Below, one piece after another: positions 7,218 through 16,591 of a stretch of 64,000 nucleotides of DNA (position 1 is its first letter; each line of letters opens with the position of its first letter). A program made the translations under genes and the position numbers. The notes beneath the pieces were generated by a model. It worked only from the letters and a program-made list of their open reading frames with translations. It made no database searches and was not told where the DNA came from. The stretch comes from Kineosporia mesophila (GTDB lineage Bacteria > Actinomycetota > Actinomycetes > Actinomycetales > Kineosporiaceae), in NCBI RefSeq assembly GCF_021129235.1, contig NZ_JAJOMA010000018.1, positions 1 to 64,000 on the forward strand. Reading direction: 5' to 3'.

Positions 7218-9626
7218 GTGAGCGTGCCCGTCAGCACTTATCGTTTCCAGGTCCGCGACTCGTTCGGGTTCGCGGACGTGGGTGACCGGGCGGCCTATCT
7301 GGAACGGCTCGGGGTGACCCACGCCTACCTGTCCCCGATCCTGCGGGCCACCCCCGGTTCGGCGCACGGGTACGACGTGGTGTCGCACGCCGAGCTGAGT
7401 GAGGACGCGGGTGGGCGACCGGCTTTCGACGCGATGGTCGCGTCGTTGCGGGCCGCGGGGCTGGCGGCCGTGGCCGACGTGGTGCCCAACCACATGGCCG
7501 TGCCCACGCCGGCCCGGCTGAACGCGCCGTACTGGTCGCTGCTGCAGCACGGGCCGGAGTCGGAGTTCGCCTCCTGGTTCGACGTGAACTGGGCGCCCGG
7601 CCGGATCATCGTGCCGGTGCTCGGCGACCGGCTGCCGACGGTGCTGGCCGCGGGTGAGATCGCGGTGGACGGTTCGGTGGTGCGCTACTTCGACCATGAG
7701 TTCCCGATCCGGCCCGGCACCGAGAACCTGCCGCTGGACGAGCTTCTCGAGGCGCAGTGGTACCGGCTGGCGTTCTGGCGCACGGCCGACGAGGAGCTGA
7801 ACTACCGGCGTTTCTTCGACGTCACCACGCTGATCGCGGTGCGGGTCGAAGACCGCTCGGTGTTCGACGCCACGCACGAGCTGATCGCCTCCCTGATCAA
7901 GGACGGCTCGCTGGCCGGCCTGCGCATCGACCACCCCGACGGCCTGGCCGACCCGCGCGGGTACCTGCGCGACCTGGCCGCCGCGACCGACGGTGCCTGG
8001 GTCGTCGTGGAGAAGATTCTCGAGGGCGACGAGACCCTGCCGACGGACTGGCCCTGCGCCGGCACCACCGGGTACGACGCCCTGAACCGGATCGGCGGCC
8101 TGTTCGTCGACCCGGCCGGCGCCGCCCCGCTGACCGACCTGCTGACCGAGTTCACCGGTGACGAGCGCACCCTCGAGGAGATCGTCGGGGCCTCCAAGCG
8201 CCAGATCACCGACTCCAGCCTGAACACCGAGGTGCGGCGCCTGGTCGACCTGCTCGAGGAGATCTGCGACGCCGACCGCGAGCTGGCCGACTTCACCCGC
8301 CGCGGGCTGCACGCGGCCGTGGTCGAGCTGCTCGTGGCGATGGACCGTTACCGGGCCTACGTGGTGCCGGGCGAGGCCGCGCCGGCCGAGGCCGTCGCGA
8401 CCATCGACCGGGCCTCCACGATCGCCGCGCAGCGGGTCGCCCCGGAACTCGTCCCCGCCCTGGACCTGGTGAAAGACCTTCTGCTGGATGGGGTCGCGGC
8501 CGGTCAGGACCCGGTCCGGGCCGAACTGGTGGCCCGGTTCCAGCAGACCTGCGGCCCGGTGATGGCCAAGGGCATCGAAGACACCACGTTCTACCGCTAC
8601 CACCGGCTGATCGCGCTGAACGAGGTCGGCGGTGAGCCCGCGCACTTCGGCGTGAGCACCGACGAGTTCCACGCCTTCAGCGCCCGCCTGGCCCGTGACT
8701 GGCCGGGCACCATGACGACGCTGTCGACGCACGACACCAAGCGCTCCGAAGACGCCCGGGCCACCCTGGCCCCGCTCAGCGAGATCCCGGCGGAATGGGC
8801 CGAGGCCGTGCGGGAATGGTCGGCGGCGGCCGCGCCGTACCGGTCGTCCGGCGGTTATCCCGACGCGTCCACCGAGTACCTCTTCTGGCAGACGCTGCTC
8901 GCGGTGCCGGGCATCTCGCCCGAGCGCCTGACCGACTACCTGTCCAAGGCCACCCGCGAGGCCAAGCAGCTCACCACCTGGACCAGCCCGAACACCGAGT
9001 TCGACGAGGCCGTGGCCTCCTATGCGCGCTCGGTGCTGGCCGACACCTCGATCCTGGAGTCGGTCGCGCGGTTCAGCGCCCGCACCGCCCCGGCCGTGCG
9101 GGCCACGGTGCTGGGCCAGAAGCTCGTGCAGCTGACCATGCCCGGCGTGCCCGACGTCTACCAGGGCACCGAGATCGTCGACCACTCCCTCGTCGACCCC
9201 GACAACCGCCGCCCCGTCGACTACACCTACCGGGAGCGGCTTCTCGACCTGGTCGAGTCCGGGTCACTGGGCCGGCTCACCGGCGAGGAACTGGCCGACG
9301 CGGAGAAGCTCCTCATCACCCGCGCCGCCCTGCACCTGCGCCGCGAGCACCCGGACTGGTTCACCGGCGGCTCGTACGCACCGATCCCCACCTCCTCGGC
9401 GCACGCCGTGGCCTTCGGCCGGGGCCCGGATTCGGGCTCGGTGAAGGCGGTCACCGTAGCCACCCGCCTGGCGCTGTCCCTGGGCGAATGGGGCGACGCG
9501 GTGGTGGTGCTCCCCGAGGGCACCTGGACGAACAAGCTGACCGGACAGGAGTTCCCGGGGGGCGCGGTCAAACTGGCCGACCTCCTGAGCACCTACCCGG
9601 TCGCCCTCCTCACCACCTCCTCCTAA
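7218..9626 (+). CDS. treY: Malto-oligosyltrehalose synthase TreY (802 aa)
   Basis: TreY turns the reducing-end alpha-1,4 bond of a maltodextrin into an alpha,alpha-1,1 bond, making maltooligosyl-trehalose, the substrate of TreZ. It is a GH13 protein starting STYRFQVRDSFGFADV, as is typical for TreY, with VVPNHMAV, GLRIDHPDGLADP (about D238), VVEKILEGDE (about E265) and STHDTKRSEDAR (about D506). The start is GTG, 9 bp after the glgX stop. The usual next gene, treZ, lies 1.8 kb further on, beyond two inverted genes. The 3' end abuts a family palindrome (9634-9711). Confidence 0.95.
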   Translation: MSVPVSTYRFQVRDSFGFADVGDRAAYLERLGVTHAYLSPILRATPGSAHGYDVVSHAELSEDAGGRPAFDAMVASLRAAGLAAVADVVPNHMAVPTPARLNAPYWSLLQHGPESEFASWFDVNWAPGRIIVPVLGDRLPTVLAAGEIAVDGSVVRYFDHEFPIRPGTENLPLDELLEAQWYRLAFWRTADEELNYRRFFDVTTLIAVRVEDRSVFDATHELIASLIKDGSLAGLRIDHPDGLADPRGYLRDLAAATDGAWVVVEKILEGDETLPTDWPCAGTTGYDALNRIGGLFVDPAGAAPLTDLLTEFTGDERTLEEIVGASKRQITDSSLNTEVRRLVDLLEEICDADRELADFTRRGLHAAVVELLVAMDRYRAYVVPGEAAPAEAVATIDRASTIAAQRVAPELVPALDLVKDLLLDGVAAGQDPVRAELVARFQQTCGPVMAKGIEDTTFYRYHRLIALNEVGGEPAHFGVSTDEFHAFSARLARDWPGTMTTLSTHDTKRSEDARATLAPLSEIPAEWAEAVREWSAAAAPYRSSGGYPDASTEYLFWQTLLAVPGISPERLTDYLSKATREAKQLTTWTSPNTEFDEAVASYARSVLADTSILESVARFSARTAPAVRATVLGQKLVQLTMPGVPDVYQGTEIVDHSLVDPDNRRPVDYTYRERLLDLVESGSLGRLTGEELADAEKLLITRAALHLRREHPDWFTGGSYAPIPTSSAHAVAFGRGPDSGSVKAVTVATRLALSLGEWGDAVVVLPEGTWTNKLTGQEFPGGAVKLADLLSTYPVALLTTSS

Positions 9627-9633
9627 AACCTTG

Positions 9634-9711
9634 GTGATCAGGCAAGGCATCCCCGGAGTTCTGGAACTGCCGAGCGAAGTTCTAGAGCCCGGGGACACCT
9701 TGCCTGATCAC
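9634..9711. repeat. Palindromic intergenic element A (78 bp)
   Basis: This is an imperfect inverted repeat lying between the convergent treY and PPK2 genes. The arms begin GTGATCAGGCAAGG and end CCTTGCCTGATCAC, so both arms carry the change from the family's usual CATGCA core to CAGGCA and pairing is kept. The interior has TTCTGGAA and TTCTAGAG, variants of the TTCTAGAA boxes seen in other copies. It probably acts as a bidirectional terminator or is a REP-like element. Confidence 0.85.
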
Positions 9712-9720
9712 GAACGAGGT

Positions 9721-10608
9721 TCAGCCGGCCGTCAGTAGCGCCTTCAGGCGCGCCCTCTCCGCCTCGACGTCGAACTTCGCGGCCGGCCACTGCGGGTCCA
9801 GCGTGGTCAGGGTGTTGAGCAGCAGGCTCTGAACAGCCCAGCGGGCGTACCACTTCCGGTCGGCGGGCACCACGTGCCAGGGCGCCACCGCCGTCGAGCA
9901 GCGGGTCAGGGCCGCCTGGTACGCCTCCTGGTAGGAGTCCCAGTACGCGTGCTCGTCCAGGTCGGCGGTGCTGTACTTCCAGTACTTGTCCGGCCGGTAC
10001 AGCCGCTTCTCCAGGCGCCGCAGCTGCTCGTCCGGGGAGATGTGCAGCATGACCTTGACGATCGCCGTGCCCTGGGCCGCCAGCTCGGCCTCGAACGCGT
10101 TGATCGTGTCGTAGCGGGCCTCCCACTCGTCCGCGGGCACCAGGTCGTGCACGCGCACGATCAGCACGTCCTCGTAGTGCGAGCGGTCGAAGACCCCGAT
10201 CAGGCCCGGTCCCGGTACCTGGGGCCGCACCCGCCAGAGGAAGTCGTGGGCCAGCTCTTCCGGGGTGGGCGCCTTGAACGCCGTGTGCCGCACACCCTGC
10301 GGGTCGACCGCCCCGACGACGTGGCGCACGATGCCGCCCTTGCCGGAGGTGTCCATGCCCTGGATGATCAGCAGCACCCGGTCGGCGCTGGTGCCGCTGA
10401 ATCCCCCGGCGAAGAGCCGCTCCTGTAGCTGGGACAGGGCGTCCGCCCCGGCCTCCAGGGCGGCTTCTCCCTCGGCCTTCGAGCCGGAGAACCCCGGCGT
10501 ACCCGACGAATCTGTCGCGGCAAGGTCGAAACCCTCCCCCACCCGAAGCAACTCGGAAAGATGAGCCGGGTCGTGCGTCCGTTGCTGGTTCTTCGCCTTC
10601 TTCGCCAT
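9721..10608 (-). CDS. PPK2 family polyphosphate kinase (295 aa)
   Basis: PPK2 enzymes transfer phosphate between polyphosphate and nucleotides. The sequence shows the Walker A-like GMDTSGKGG, the FDRSHYEDVLIVRVH stretch (Walker B/lid region) and the conserved RPDKYWKYS, as in single-domain PPK2. The length is normal for one domain. The ATG at 10608 is chosen: AGGA lies 8-11 bases upstream and MAKKAKNQQRTHDPAH is a plausible N-terminus; upstream codons overlap the SDR gene. It follows the SDR stop by 13 bp, so the two probably form an operon. Whether it prefers ADP or AMP cannot be read from the sequence. Confidence 0.9.
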   Translation of the reverse strand: MAKKAKNQQRTHDPAHLSELLRVGEGFDLAATDSSGTPGFSGSKAEGEAALEAGADALSQLQERLFAGGFSGTSADRVLLIIQGMDTSGKGGIVRHVVGAVDPQGVRHTAFKAPTPEELAHDFLWRVRPQVPGPGLIGVFDRSHYEDVLIVRVHDLVPADEWEARYDTINAFEAELAAQGTAIVKVMLHISPDEQLRRLEKRLYRPDKYWKYSTADLDEHAYWDSYQEAYQAALTRCSTAVAPWHVVPADRKWYARWAVQSLLLNTLTTLDPQWPAAKFDVEAERARLKALLTAG

Positions 10609-10621
10609 GGGACCGATCCTG

Positions 10622-11383
10622 TCAGTTGCGGGAGCGGCCACCCAGCCGGGCCGCGACGAAACGCGTGACGCCCCGCGGCACCAGCCGCGAGAAGGTGACC
10701 AGCGCCTGATAGCGCAGACTGGGGATCGAGACCACGGCGTCCCTCTGCAGATCACGCAACCCCTGGTCGACCACGTAGCCGGCGTCGAGCCAGAGCAGGT
10801 CGGGGGCCCAGGCCATGTCGATACCCGCGCGGGCGTGGAACTCGGTGTGGGTGAATCCCGGGCACAGGGCCAGCACCCGCACGCCGGTGCCCTGCAGACC
10901 GTTGGCCAGGCCCTCGCTCAGCGCGATCACCCACGCCTTGCTCGCGGTGTAGGTGGAACCTCTCCCGGGGGTCAGCCCGGCCACGCTGGCCACGTTGATC
11001 ACGCCACCCGCACCCCGCTGCTTCATGCCGGGCAGCACCGCGTGGGTCAGCTCCATCACCGCGGTGACGTTGAGCTCGAGCTGATGGTGCAGCTTCTCGA
11101 AGGGTGTGGTCCAGAACTCGCCCTGCCCGCCGATCCCCGCGTTGTTGACCAGCAGATCAACCGGGCGGGCCGCGTCCGTCAGTCTCTCCACCACGGACCG
11201 GCGCTGCTGCGGATCGCCGAGATCGGCCACGATCACCTCGGCGTCACCCAGTTCGGCGCGGAGGGTCTCCAGACGGGCGGCGTCGCGCGCGACCAGGACG
11301 AGGTGGTAGCCGTCCCGCGCGAGGCGACGGGCGAAGGCGGTACCGATTCCGGCGGTGGGGCCTGTCACGAGTGCGGTAGGCAT
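10622..11383 (-). CDS. Short-chain dehydrogenase/reductase (253 aa)
   Basis: This is a classical SDR with an N-terminal Rossmann motif TGPTAGIG, the NNAG motif ([10 protein letters not shown]), and the catalytic Tyr/Lys in STYTASKAW. The acidic residue after the second strand is not obvious ([10 protein letters not shown] has Arg after Ala), which favours NADP(H). Substrate is unknown. It is divergent from treZ across 56 bp and upstream of PPK2 on the same strand. Nothing ties it to trehalose synthesis. Confidence 0.88.
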   Translation of the reverse strand: MPTALVTGPTAGIGTAFARRLARDGYHLVLVARDAARLETLRAELGDAEVIVADLGDPQQRRSVVERLTDAARPVDLLVNNAGIGGQGEFWTTPFEKLHHQLELNVTAVMELTHAVLPGMKQRGAGGVINVASVAGLTPGRGSTYTASKAWVIALSEGLANGLQGTGVRVLALCPGFTHTEFHARAGIDMAWAPDLLWLDAGYVVDQGLRDLQRDAVVSIPSLRYQALVTFSRLVPRGVTRFVAARLGGRSRN

Positions 11384-11439
11384 GCGCCACCGTAACCCGT
11401 GAGCAGGTGTTTCAGCCGATCTTCTGAGAGGCTGGACCC

Positions 11440-13224
11440 GTGCACGAGTTCACCCTCTGGGCGCCTGGCGCCAGTCGCGTCATGCTTCATCTGCCCGGCC
11501 TCGACCGCCGTGAACCACTGAGGCCGGTTGCCGACCCGGCCCTGGGGCAGGAGGCCACTCCCGAGACGGCCGGTCTCTGGCACGTATCCGTGGCCGAGGC
11601 GGAGCACGGCACCGACTACGCGTTCGCCCTCGACGGCGGCGACCCCCGTCCCGACCCGCGCAGCGCCTGGCAGCCCGACGGTGTGCACCAGGCCAGCCGG
11701 GTGTTCGACGCCGCGCGGCACTCCTGGTCGGACGGTGCCTGGCCGGGTCTGGACAGCCGCGGGGCCGTGTTCTACGAGCTGCACATCGGCACCTTCACCC
11801 CCGAGGGCACCCTCGACGCCGCGGTCGGCCGGCTCGACCACCTCGTCGAGCTCGGCGTGCGGATGATCGAGCTGCTGCCGGTCGCCGAGTTCTCCGGAGT
11901 GCGGGGATGGGGGTACGACGGGGTCGGGCTCTACGCCGTGCACCACTCCTACGGCGGGCCCGAGGCACTGCAGCGGTTCGTCGACGCGGCGCACGGCAAG
12001 GGCCTGGGCGTCTGTCTCGACGTCGTCTACAACCACCTCGGCCCCGACGGCAACTACCTGAGCGAGTTCGGTCCGTACTTCACCGACGCCCACACCACGC
12101 CGTGGGGCGACGCCATCAACCTCGACGACGAGGGCTCGCACGGCGTGCGCTCCTGGATCGTCGACAACGTGCTGCGCTGGTTCCGCGACTTCCACATCGA
12201 CTGCCTGCGGCTCGACGCCGTGCACGCGCTGGTCGACTCCTCGCCCCGGCACATTCTGGCCGAGATCTCCGAGCGCACCGCCGGCCTGTCGAAAGAGCTC
12301 GGCCGCCCGCTGGGCCTGGTCGCCGAGAGCGACCTGAACGACCCCTTCATGGTCGAGCCGGTCGCCGAGGGCGGGCGGGGGCTGACCGGGCAGTGGGACG
12401 ACGACGTGCACCACTCGATCCACTCCTTCATCACCGGCGAGACCCAGGGCTACTACTCCGACTTCGGCACCGCGTCGGTGCTCGCCCGGGTCTTGAAAGA
12501 GGCGTTCCGGCACGCCGGCGACTACTCCACCTTCCGCGGGAAGCACTGGGGCAAGCCGATTTCCCCGGGAAAGCACCGCGGGCACCAGTTCGTGGTCGCC
12601 ACCCAGAACCACGACCAGGTCGGCAACCGCGCCACCGGCGACCGGCCCAGTGCCACGATCGCCCCCGGCCGGCTGGCCGCCTCGGCCGCCCTCATGCTGA
12701 CCAGCGTCTACACGCCGATGCTCTTCATGGGTGAGGAGTGGGGAGCGCTCACCCCCTGGCAGTTCTTCACCTCGTTCGAGAGCCCCGAACTGGCGGACGC
12801 GGTGCGCCAGGGCCGGCGCGCGGAGTTCGGCTCCCACGGGTGGGCACCCGAAGAGGTCCCCGACCCGCAGGCCCTCTCGACCCGCGACGCGTCCGTGCTC
12901 GACTGGTCCGAGATCGGCCGGGTGGACGGCGAACTCGACCACGGCGCGATGCTGCGCTGGTACCGCGACCTGATCGCCCTGCGGGCCTCCTCCCCCGACC
13001 TGCTGAACGACTCGTTCGATGCGGTCACGGTGACCCACGGCGAGAGCTGGATCGCCATGCGGCGCGGCTCGTTCACCACCGTGGTGAACATCGGCCCGGA
13101 GGCCGACATCGTGGTGGCGACCGGTTCGGTGCCGCGGCTCACCTGGGGTTCCATCCAGACAGTGGACGAGGAAACCGTGCGGCTCCAGCCGGATGCCGTG
13201 GCTGTGCTGCAGATCCAGGGCTGA
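11440..13224 (+). CDS. treZ: Malto-oligosyltrehalose trehalohydrolase TreZ (594 aa)
   Basis: TreZ hydrolyses maltooligosyl-trehalose to release trehalose. It has an N-terminal CBM48-like domain ([19 protein letters not shown]) and a GH13 barrel with [27 protein letters not shown] (nucleophile about D259), [10 protein letters not shown] (acid/base about E296) and [11 protein letters not shown] (about D392). The length is typical. The start is GTG at 11440, with no strong ribosome-binding site. It completes the TreX-TreY-TreZ route from glycogen, with GlgX and TreY encoded 1.8 kb upstream on the same strand. A DUF4231 gene follows after 2 bp. Confidence 0.95.
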   Translation: MHEFTLWAPGASRVMLHLPGLDRREPLRPVADPALGQEATPETAGLWHVSVAEAEHGTDYAFALDGGDPRPDPRSAWQPDGVHQASRVFDAARHSWSDGAWPGLDSRGAVFYELHIGTFTPEGTLDAAVGRLDHLVELGVRMIELLPVAEFSGVRGWGYDGVGLYAVHHSYGGPEALQRFVDAAHGKGLGVCLDVVYNHLGPDGNYLSEFGPYFTDAHTTPWGDAINLDDEGSHGVRSWIVDNVLRWFRDFHIDCLRLDAVHALVDSSPRHILAEISERTAGLSKELGRPLGLVAESDLNDPFMVEPVAEGGRGLTGQWDDDVHHSIHSFITGETQGYYSDFGTASVLARVLKEAFRHAGDYSTFRGKHWGKPISPGKHRGHQFVVATQNHDQVGNRATGDRPSATIAPGRLAASAALMLTSVYTPMLFMGEEWGALTPWQFFTSFESPELADAVRQGRRAEFGSHGWAPEEVPDPQALSTRDASVLDWSEIGRVDGELDHGAMLRWYRDLIALRASSPDLLNDSFDAVTVTHGESWIAMRRGSFTTVVNIGPEADIVVATGSVPRLTWGSIQTVDEETVRLQPDAVAVLQIQG

Positions 13225-13226
13225 CC

Positions 13227-13667
13227 GTGGAGGGCGCCTCCTACGCGGCCGCGCTCGCCGACGAGTCGTACGAGCGGTACCGGCGGCACGCCGACCGTTC
13301 CCGCAACCGGTACCGCCTGACCGAGGTCCTGTTCGTGGCGCTCTCGGCGGCGATCCCGGTGGCGGCCGTGATCGCGCCCGGGGTGCCGGTCGTGCCGGCG
13401 GTGCTCGGCGCCTGCCTGGTGGTGCTGACCGGACTGCGCAACCTGTTCCAGTGGCACGAGAACTACGTGCGCTTCAGCCGGGCGCGCGAGGCCGTGAACG
13501 CCGAACGCCGCCTCTACACCATCGGTTCCGAGCCGTACGACTACGACTCCACCCGCGACCGGGTGCTGGTCGAGACGATCAACCGCATCGAGCAGGAAGA
13601 GATGGGGCAGTGGGTGCGCGTGGTCACCCAGCGCACCCCCGACCCCGTCCGCGACAACCCGTCATGA
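13227..13667 (+). CDS. DUF4231-type small membrane protein (146 aa)
   Basis: This small protein has two adjacent hydrophobic segments (about residues 33-72, from LTEVLFVALSAAIPVAAVIA to AVLGACLVVLTG) followed by LRNLFQWHENYVRF and a soluble C-terminal half with acidic and basic residues. The YERYR...YR...TM-TM...QW..NW/Y pattern fits DUF4231. Function is unknown. It starts with GTG (AGGG 7 bases upstream), 2 bp after the treZ stop, so it is probably translated from the treZ message. It converges on the aldolase gene with only 14 bp between stops. Confidence 0.72.
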   Translation: MEGASYAAALADESYERYRRHADRSRNRYRLTEVLFVALSAAIPVAAVIAPGVPVVPAVLGACLVVLTGLRNLFQWHENYVRFSRAREAVNAERRLYTIGSEPYDYDSTRDRVLVETINRIEQEEMGQWVRVVTQRTPDPVRDNPS

Positions 13668-13681
13668 AGAGCGCCCCTGAT

Positions 13682-14515
13682 TCACCGGCCGGCCAGGAGC
13701 TTCACCAGGCGTTCCACCTCGTGGGCCACCGCGTCACGGCCCGGGGCGACGTACTTGCGCGGGTCGACCAGCTTCTCGTCGGCCTCCAGACGCTGCCGGA
13801 TCGCCCGGGTGAACAGGCCGTTCAGGTGCGTGGAGATGTTCACCTTCACCAGCCCGGCCCGCACCGCCCCGGCCAGCTGGTCGTCGGAGACCCCGGACGA
13901 GCCGTGCAGCACCAGCGGCACGGGCACGGCCCGGGCCAGGCCGGCGATCAGGTCGAGGTCGAGCCGGGCCGTGCGCTCGGTCATCGCGTGGGAGCTGCCG
14001 ACCGCCACGGCCAGGCTGTCCACGCCGGTCGCGGCGACGAACGACACCGCGTCGGCCGGGTCGGTGCGGACTCCGGGGGCGTGCACGCCGTCCTTGCCCC
14101 CGACCTCGCCGAGCTCCGCCTCGATGTGGACACCGGCCGCGTGGCAGAACTGCGCCATCGCGGCCGTGCGGCGCACGTTCACCTCGTAGTCGTCGCGCGA
14201 GGCGTCGAACATGACGCTGTGCACGCCCAGCTCGACGGCCTCCTTGACCAGGTCCTCGCTCTCGGCGTGGTCCAGGTGCACGACAGCGTCGACCCCGGCC
14301 CGGCGGGCCACCGCGAGGGTCCCGGCCAGGATCGGCTCGAGCGCGCCGTGATAGCTGACGCAGTTCTCGCTGATCTGCAGGATCACCGGAAGGTTCGCCG
14401 CCTGCGCCCCGGCCACGATCGCCTCGGCGTGCTCCAGCAGGATCACGTTGAAAGCACCGACACCGACGCCGTTCTTCCGGGCCTGCTCCAGCACCACGGG
14501 TTTGCGCGCGCTCAT
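13682..14515 (-). CDS. Class II fructose/tagatose-bisphosphate aldolase (277 aa)
   Basis: This is a zinc-dependent class II ketose-bisphosphate aldolase. Visible signatures are GVGAFNVILLEHAEAI at the N-terminus, the metal-site region VVHLDHAES, IEAELGEVGGKDG, and LVLHGSSGVSDDQL. The ATG at 14515 is preceded by AGAGG with 7-bp spacing. It is the last gene of the minus-strand sugar operon, 10 bp after pfkB. Next to NagA, a SIS isomerase and a PfkB kinase, a KbaY/GatY-like role on tagatose-1,6-bisphosphate is likely. Fructose-1,6-bisphosphate activity cannot be excluded. Confidence 0.85.
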   Translation of the reverse strand: MSARKPVVLEQARKNGVGVGAFNVILLEHAEAIVAGAQAANLPVILQISENCVSYHGALEPILAGTLAVARRAGVDAVVHLDHAESEDLVKEAVELGVHSVMFDASRDDYEVNVRRTAAMAQFCHAAGVHIEAELGEVGGKDGVHAPGVRTDPADAVSFVAATGVDSLAVAVGSSHAMTERTARLDLDLIAGLARAVPVPLVLHGSSGVSDDQLAGAVRAGLVKVNISTHLNGLFTRAIRQRLEADEKLVDPRKYVAPGRDAVAHEVERLVKLLAGR

Positions 14516-14525
14516 CTGAATTCCT

Positions 14526-15482
14526 CTATTCCGCTGACAGCTGCTGGTCGAACGCCCGCACATCGGCGAGATCGACCTCGCCCGCCGTGGGCTGCTTCAC
14601 GGCGGCCGCGCCGAGCCCGGCGGCCCGCCGCAACGCCGTTTCCGTCGATTCGCCCCGGGCCCAGGCCAGGGCCAGCCCGGCGGTGGCGGCATCGCCGGCA
14701 CCGGTGGGATTCCCGGTGACGCCCCGCACCGCTCGCTGGGTGATGGGGTCGGCGCCCGGGGGAAAGGCGATCAGGCCGTCGGCTCCCCGGGAGACGACAA
14801 CGGTTGAGGCGCCGAGACTCTGGAGGTACTGAACGGCCCGCACCAGGCGGTCGGCCTCACCGGCCGGTGCAAGCCCGTTATCGCCACCGCCATCCTGTGC
14901 GACCGCCTCGATTGCCTCTGCCGCATTGGGTTTCAGTAGATCAGCCCCGGCCCGGGCGGCTGCGATCAGCGCCGGGCCGGACGTGTCGACCAGCACCCGG
15001 GCGCCCGCCTCGCGCACGGCCCGGACCATTCGCCCGACCCAGTCCGCGCCCACACCGCGCGGCAGCGATCCGGAGACCACCACCACACAGCCCGGCTCGC
15101 AGTGCTTGACGGTGGCCTCGATCAGGCGGTCGCCCTCGGCCGGTGACAGCGCCGGGCCGGGTTCGCTGAACAGCGTGGGATGCCCGACCGGATCGACGAT
15201 CGCCACCGTGCTGCGGGTCTCCCCGTCCACGGTGACGACCTCGGAGGCGAGGTGTTCCGCGTCCGTCATCGACGCGACCCACCGCCCCGCCGACCCACCC
15301 AGCGGGAGTACCGCGACCGCCTCTTCGCCCAGCGTGCGCAGCACGCGCACCACGTTGAGACCCTTGCCGCCGGGACGCCGCTGCACCTGCGAGACCCGCA
15401 CGGTGGCACCGACGTCGAAGGCCGGAACGTCATAGGTCACGTCCACGGCCGGATTCGGCGTGAGCACGATCAGCCGAGCCAT
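14526..15482 (-). CDS. PfkB family sugar-phosphate kinase, 1-phosphofructokinase/tagatose-6-P kinase type (318 aa)
   Basis: This ribokinase-fold (PfkB) kinase has the 1-phosphofructokinase-like N-terminus VLTPNPAVDVTYDV, the PGGKGLNVVRVLRTLG sugar-binding motif, and the C-terminal anion-hole/catalytic motif NPTGAGDAATAG. The start overlaps the end of nagA by 13 bp, with GGAGGGG 3 bases before the ATG. In this operon the expected substrate is tagatose-6-phosphate made by the SIS protein. Fructose-1-phosphate or fructose-6-phosphate are alternatives that the sequence alone cannot rule out. Confidence 0.87.
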   Translation of the reverse strand: MARLIVLTPNPAVDVTYDVPAFDVGATVRVSQVQRRPGGKGLNVVRVLRTLGEEAVAVLPLGGSAGRWVASMTDAEHLASEVVTVDGETRSTVAIVDPVGHPTLFSEPGPALSPAEGDRLIEATVKHCEPGCVVVVSGSLPRGVGADWVGRMVRAVREAGARVLVDTSGPALIAAARAGADLLKPNAAEAIEAVAQDGGGDNGLAPAGEADRLVRAVQYLQSLGASTVVVSRGADGLIAFPPGADPITQRAVRGVTGNPTGAGDAATAGLALAWARGESTETALRRAAGLGAAAVKQPTAGEVDLADVRAFDQQLSAE

Positions 15483-16591
15483 GTACCCCTCCGGGCCACC
15501 CGGGCGACCTCCGCGACACCGTCGGGGAAGTGCAGTTCGATCAGATCGGCGGGATCGCCGGTCTGCAGGGAGTGCCCGCCGAGGCCGAAGACCCCGGCCG
15601 CGGTCGCGCTGGACACGGCGACCACCTCGGGCAGCGGCACACCACGGTTGAGCAGCGCGACCGCCGCCCGCACCAGCTCGGTCGTGCTGCCGGCCAGGGA
15701 GTTTCCTTCCTTCAGCACCGCGACGCCGCCCGCCACCACGACCTCGGAGCCGGCCAGGTCGTACGACCCGTCGCCGAGACCGGTCGCGGACATCGCGTCG
15801 GACACCAGCACCATGCGCCCGGTCGCGGCCCGGCGGGCCACGTCGATGACCTCGGGGCTGACGTGCTCACCGTCGGCGATCAGCTCGACGGTGACGCGGT
15901 CGTCGCTCAGGGAGACCCCGACCGTGCCGGCCCGGCGGTGGTGCATCGGCGCCATGCCGTTGAACAGGTGCGTGGTGACGCGGGCCCCGGCGTCGACGGC
16001 GCGGTGCACGGTGTCGGTGTCCGCGTCGGTGTGTCCGATCGCGACCACCACCCCGGCACGGACCAGTTCGTCGATGGCGTCGAAGGCACCGGGCAGCTCG
16101 GGCGCGATCGTCACCATGCGCACGGTGCCGTCGCCGGCGGTGAGCAGGTCGGCGACGTCGGCGCGGCTGGGTTCGCGCAGCAGTGAAGGGTTGTGGGCGC
16201 CCCGCCGGGCCGGGGAGATCCACGGCCCTTCCAGATGCAGCCCGGCGAGCCGACCTTGGCGCACCAGTGGAGCGAGTTCCTCGACCCGGGAACGAGTGTC
16301 GTCGATCTGCCCGGTCGCCAGCGAGGCGATGAGCGTGGTGCTGCCCGCCCGGTGATGGTGATCGAGGGCCGGCTGCGGATCGACGCCGGGCGTGGCCAGG
16401 TCGATACCGACGGCCCCGTGCACATGGGTGTCGACGGCGCCCGGGATGACGACGTCGAGCGTCTCCACCGGTGCCGACGGCGGCTCGCCGCCGCCGCGGG
16501 CGGTGACCACCCCGTCCTCAATGCGCAGCCAGCCCGGACCGTCGTGACTGACCGCGTCGACGAGCCGGCGGATCGCGAAAATGCCGTTCAC
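15470..16591 (-). CDS. nagA: N-acetylhexosamine-6-phosphate deacetylase (373 aa)
   Basis: NagA/AgaA removes the acetyl group from GlcNAc-6-P or GalNAc-6-P. The amidohydrolase fold is shown by DTHVHGAVGIDL (metal His pair), HLEGPWISPARRGAHNP (metal Glu), IGHTDAD, HLFNGMAPMHHR and the catalytic LVSDAMSATG. The length is typical. The start is GTG at 16591, overlapping the ROK stop by 4 bp (GTGA), which implies translational coupling. Beside a SIS isomerase, PfkB kinase and class II aldolase rather than NagB, N-acetylgalactosamine-6-phosphate is the likelier substrate. Confidence 0.9.
   Translation of the reverse strand: MNGIFAIRRLVDAVSHDGPGWLRIEDGVVTARGGGEPPSAPVETLDVVIPGAVDTHVHGAVGIDLATPGVDPQPALDHHHRAGSTTLIASLATGQIDDTRSRVEELAPLVRQGRLAGLHLEGPWISPARRGAHNPSLLREPSRADVADLLTAGDGTVRMVTIAPELPGAFDAIDELVRAGVVVAIGHTDADTDTVHRAVDAGARVTTHLFNGMAPMHHRRAGTVGVSLSDDRVTVELIADGEHVSPEVIDVARRAATGRMVLVSDAMSATGLGDGSYDLAGSEVVVAGGVAVLKEGNSLAGSTTELVRAAVALLNRGVPLPEVVAVSSATAAGVFGLGGHSLQTGDPADLIELHFPDGVAEVARVARRGTWLG

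Noticed and set aside
4773-9185. Very long open frame (1470 codons) on the minus strand across glgX and treY
   Set aside because: It is antisense to two well-identified GH13 enzymes, has a low-complexity Val/Gly/His/Arg-rich composition and no recognisable domain. Such shadow frames are normal in high-GC DNA.
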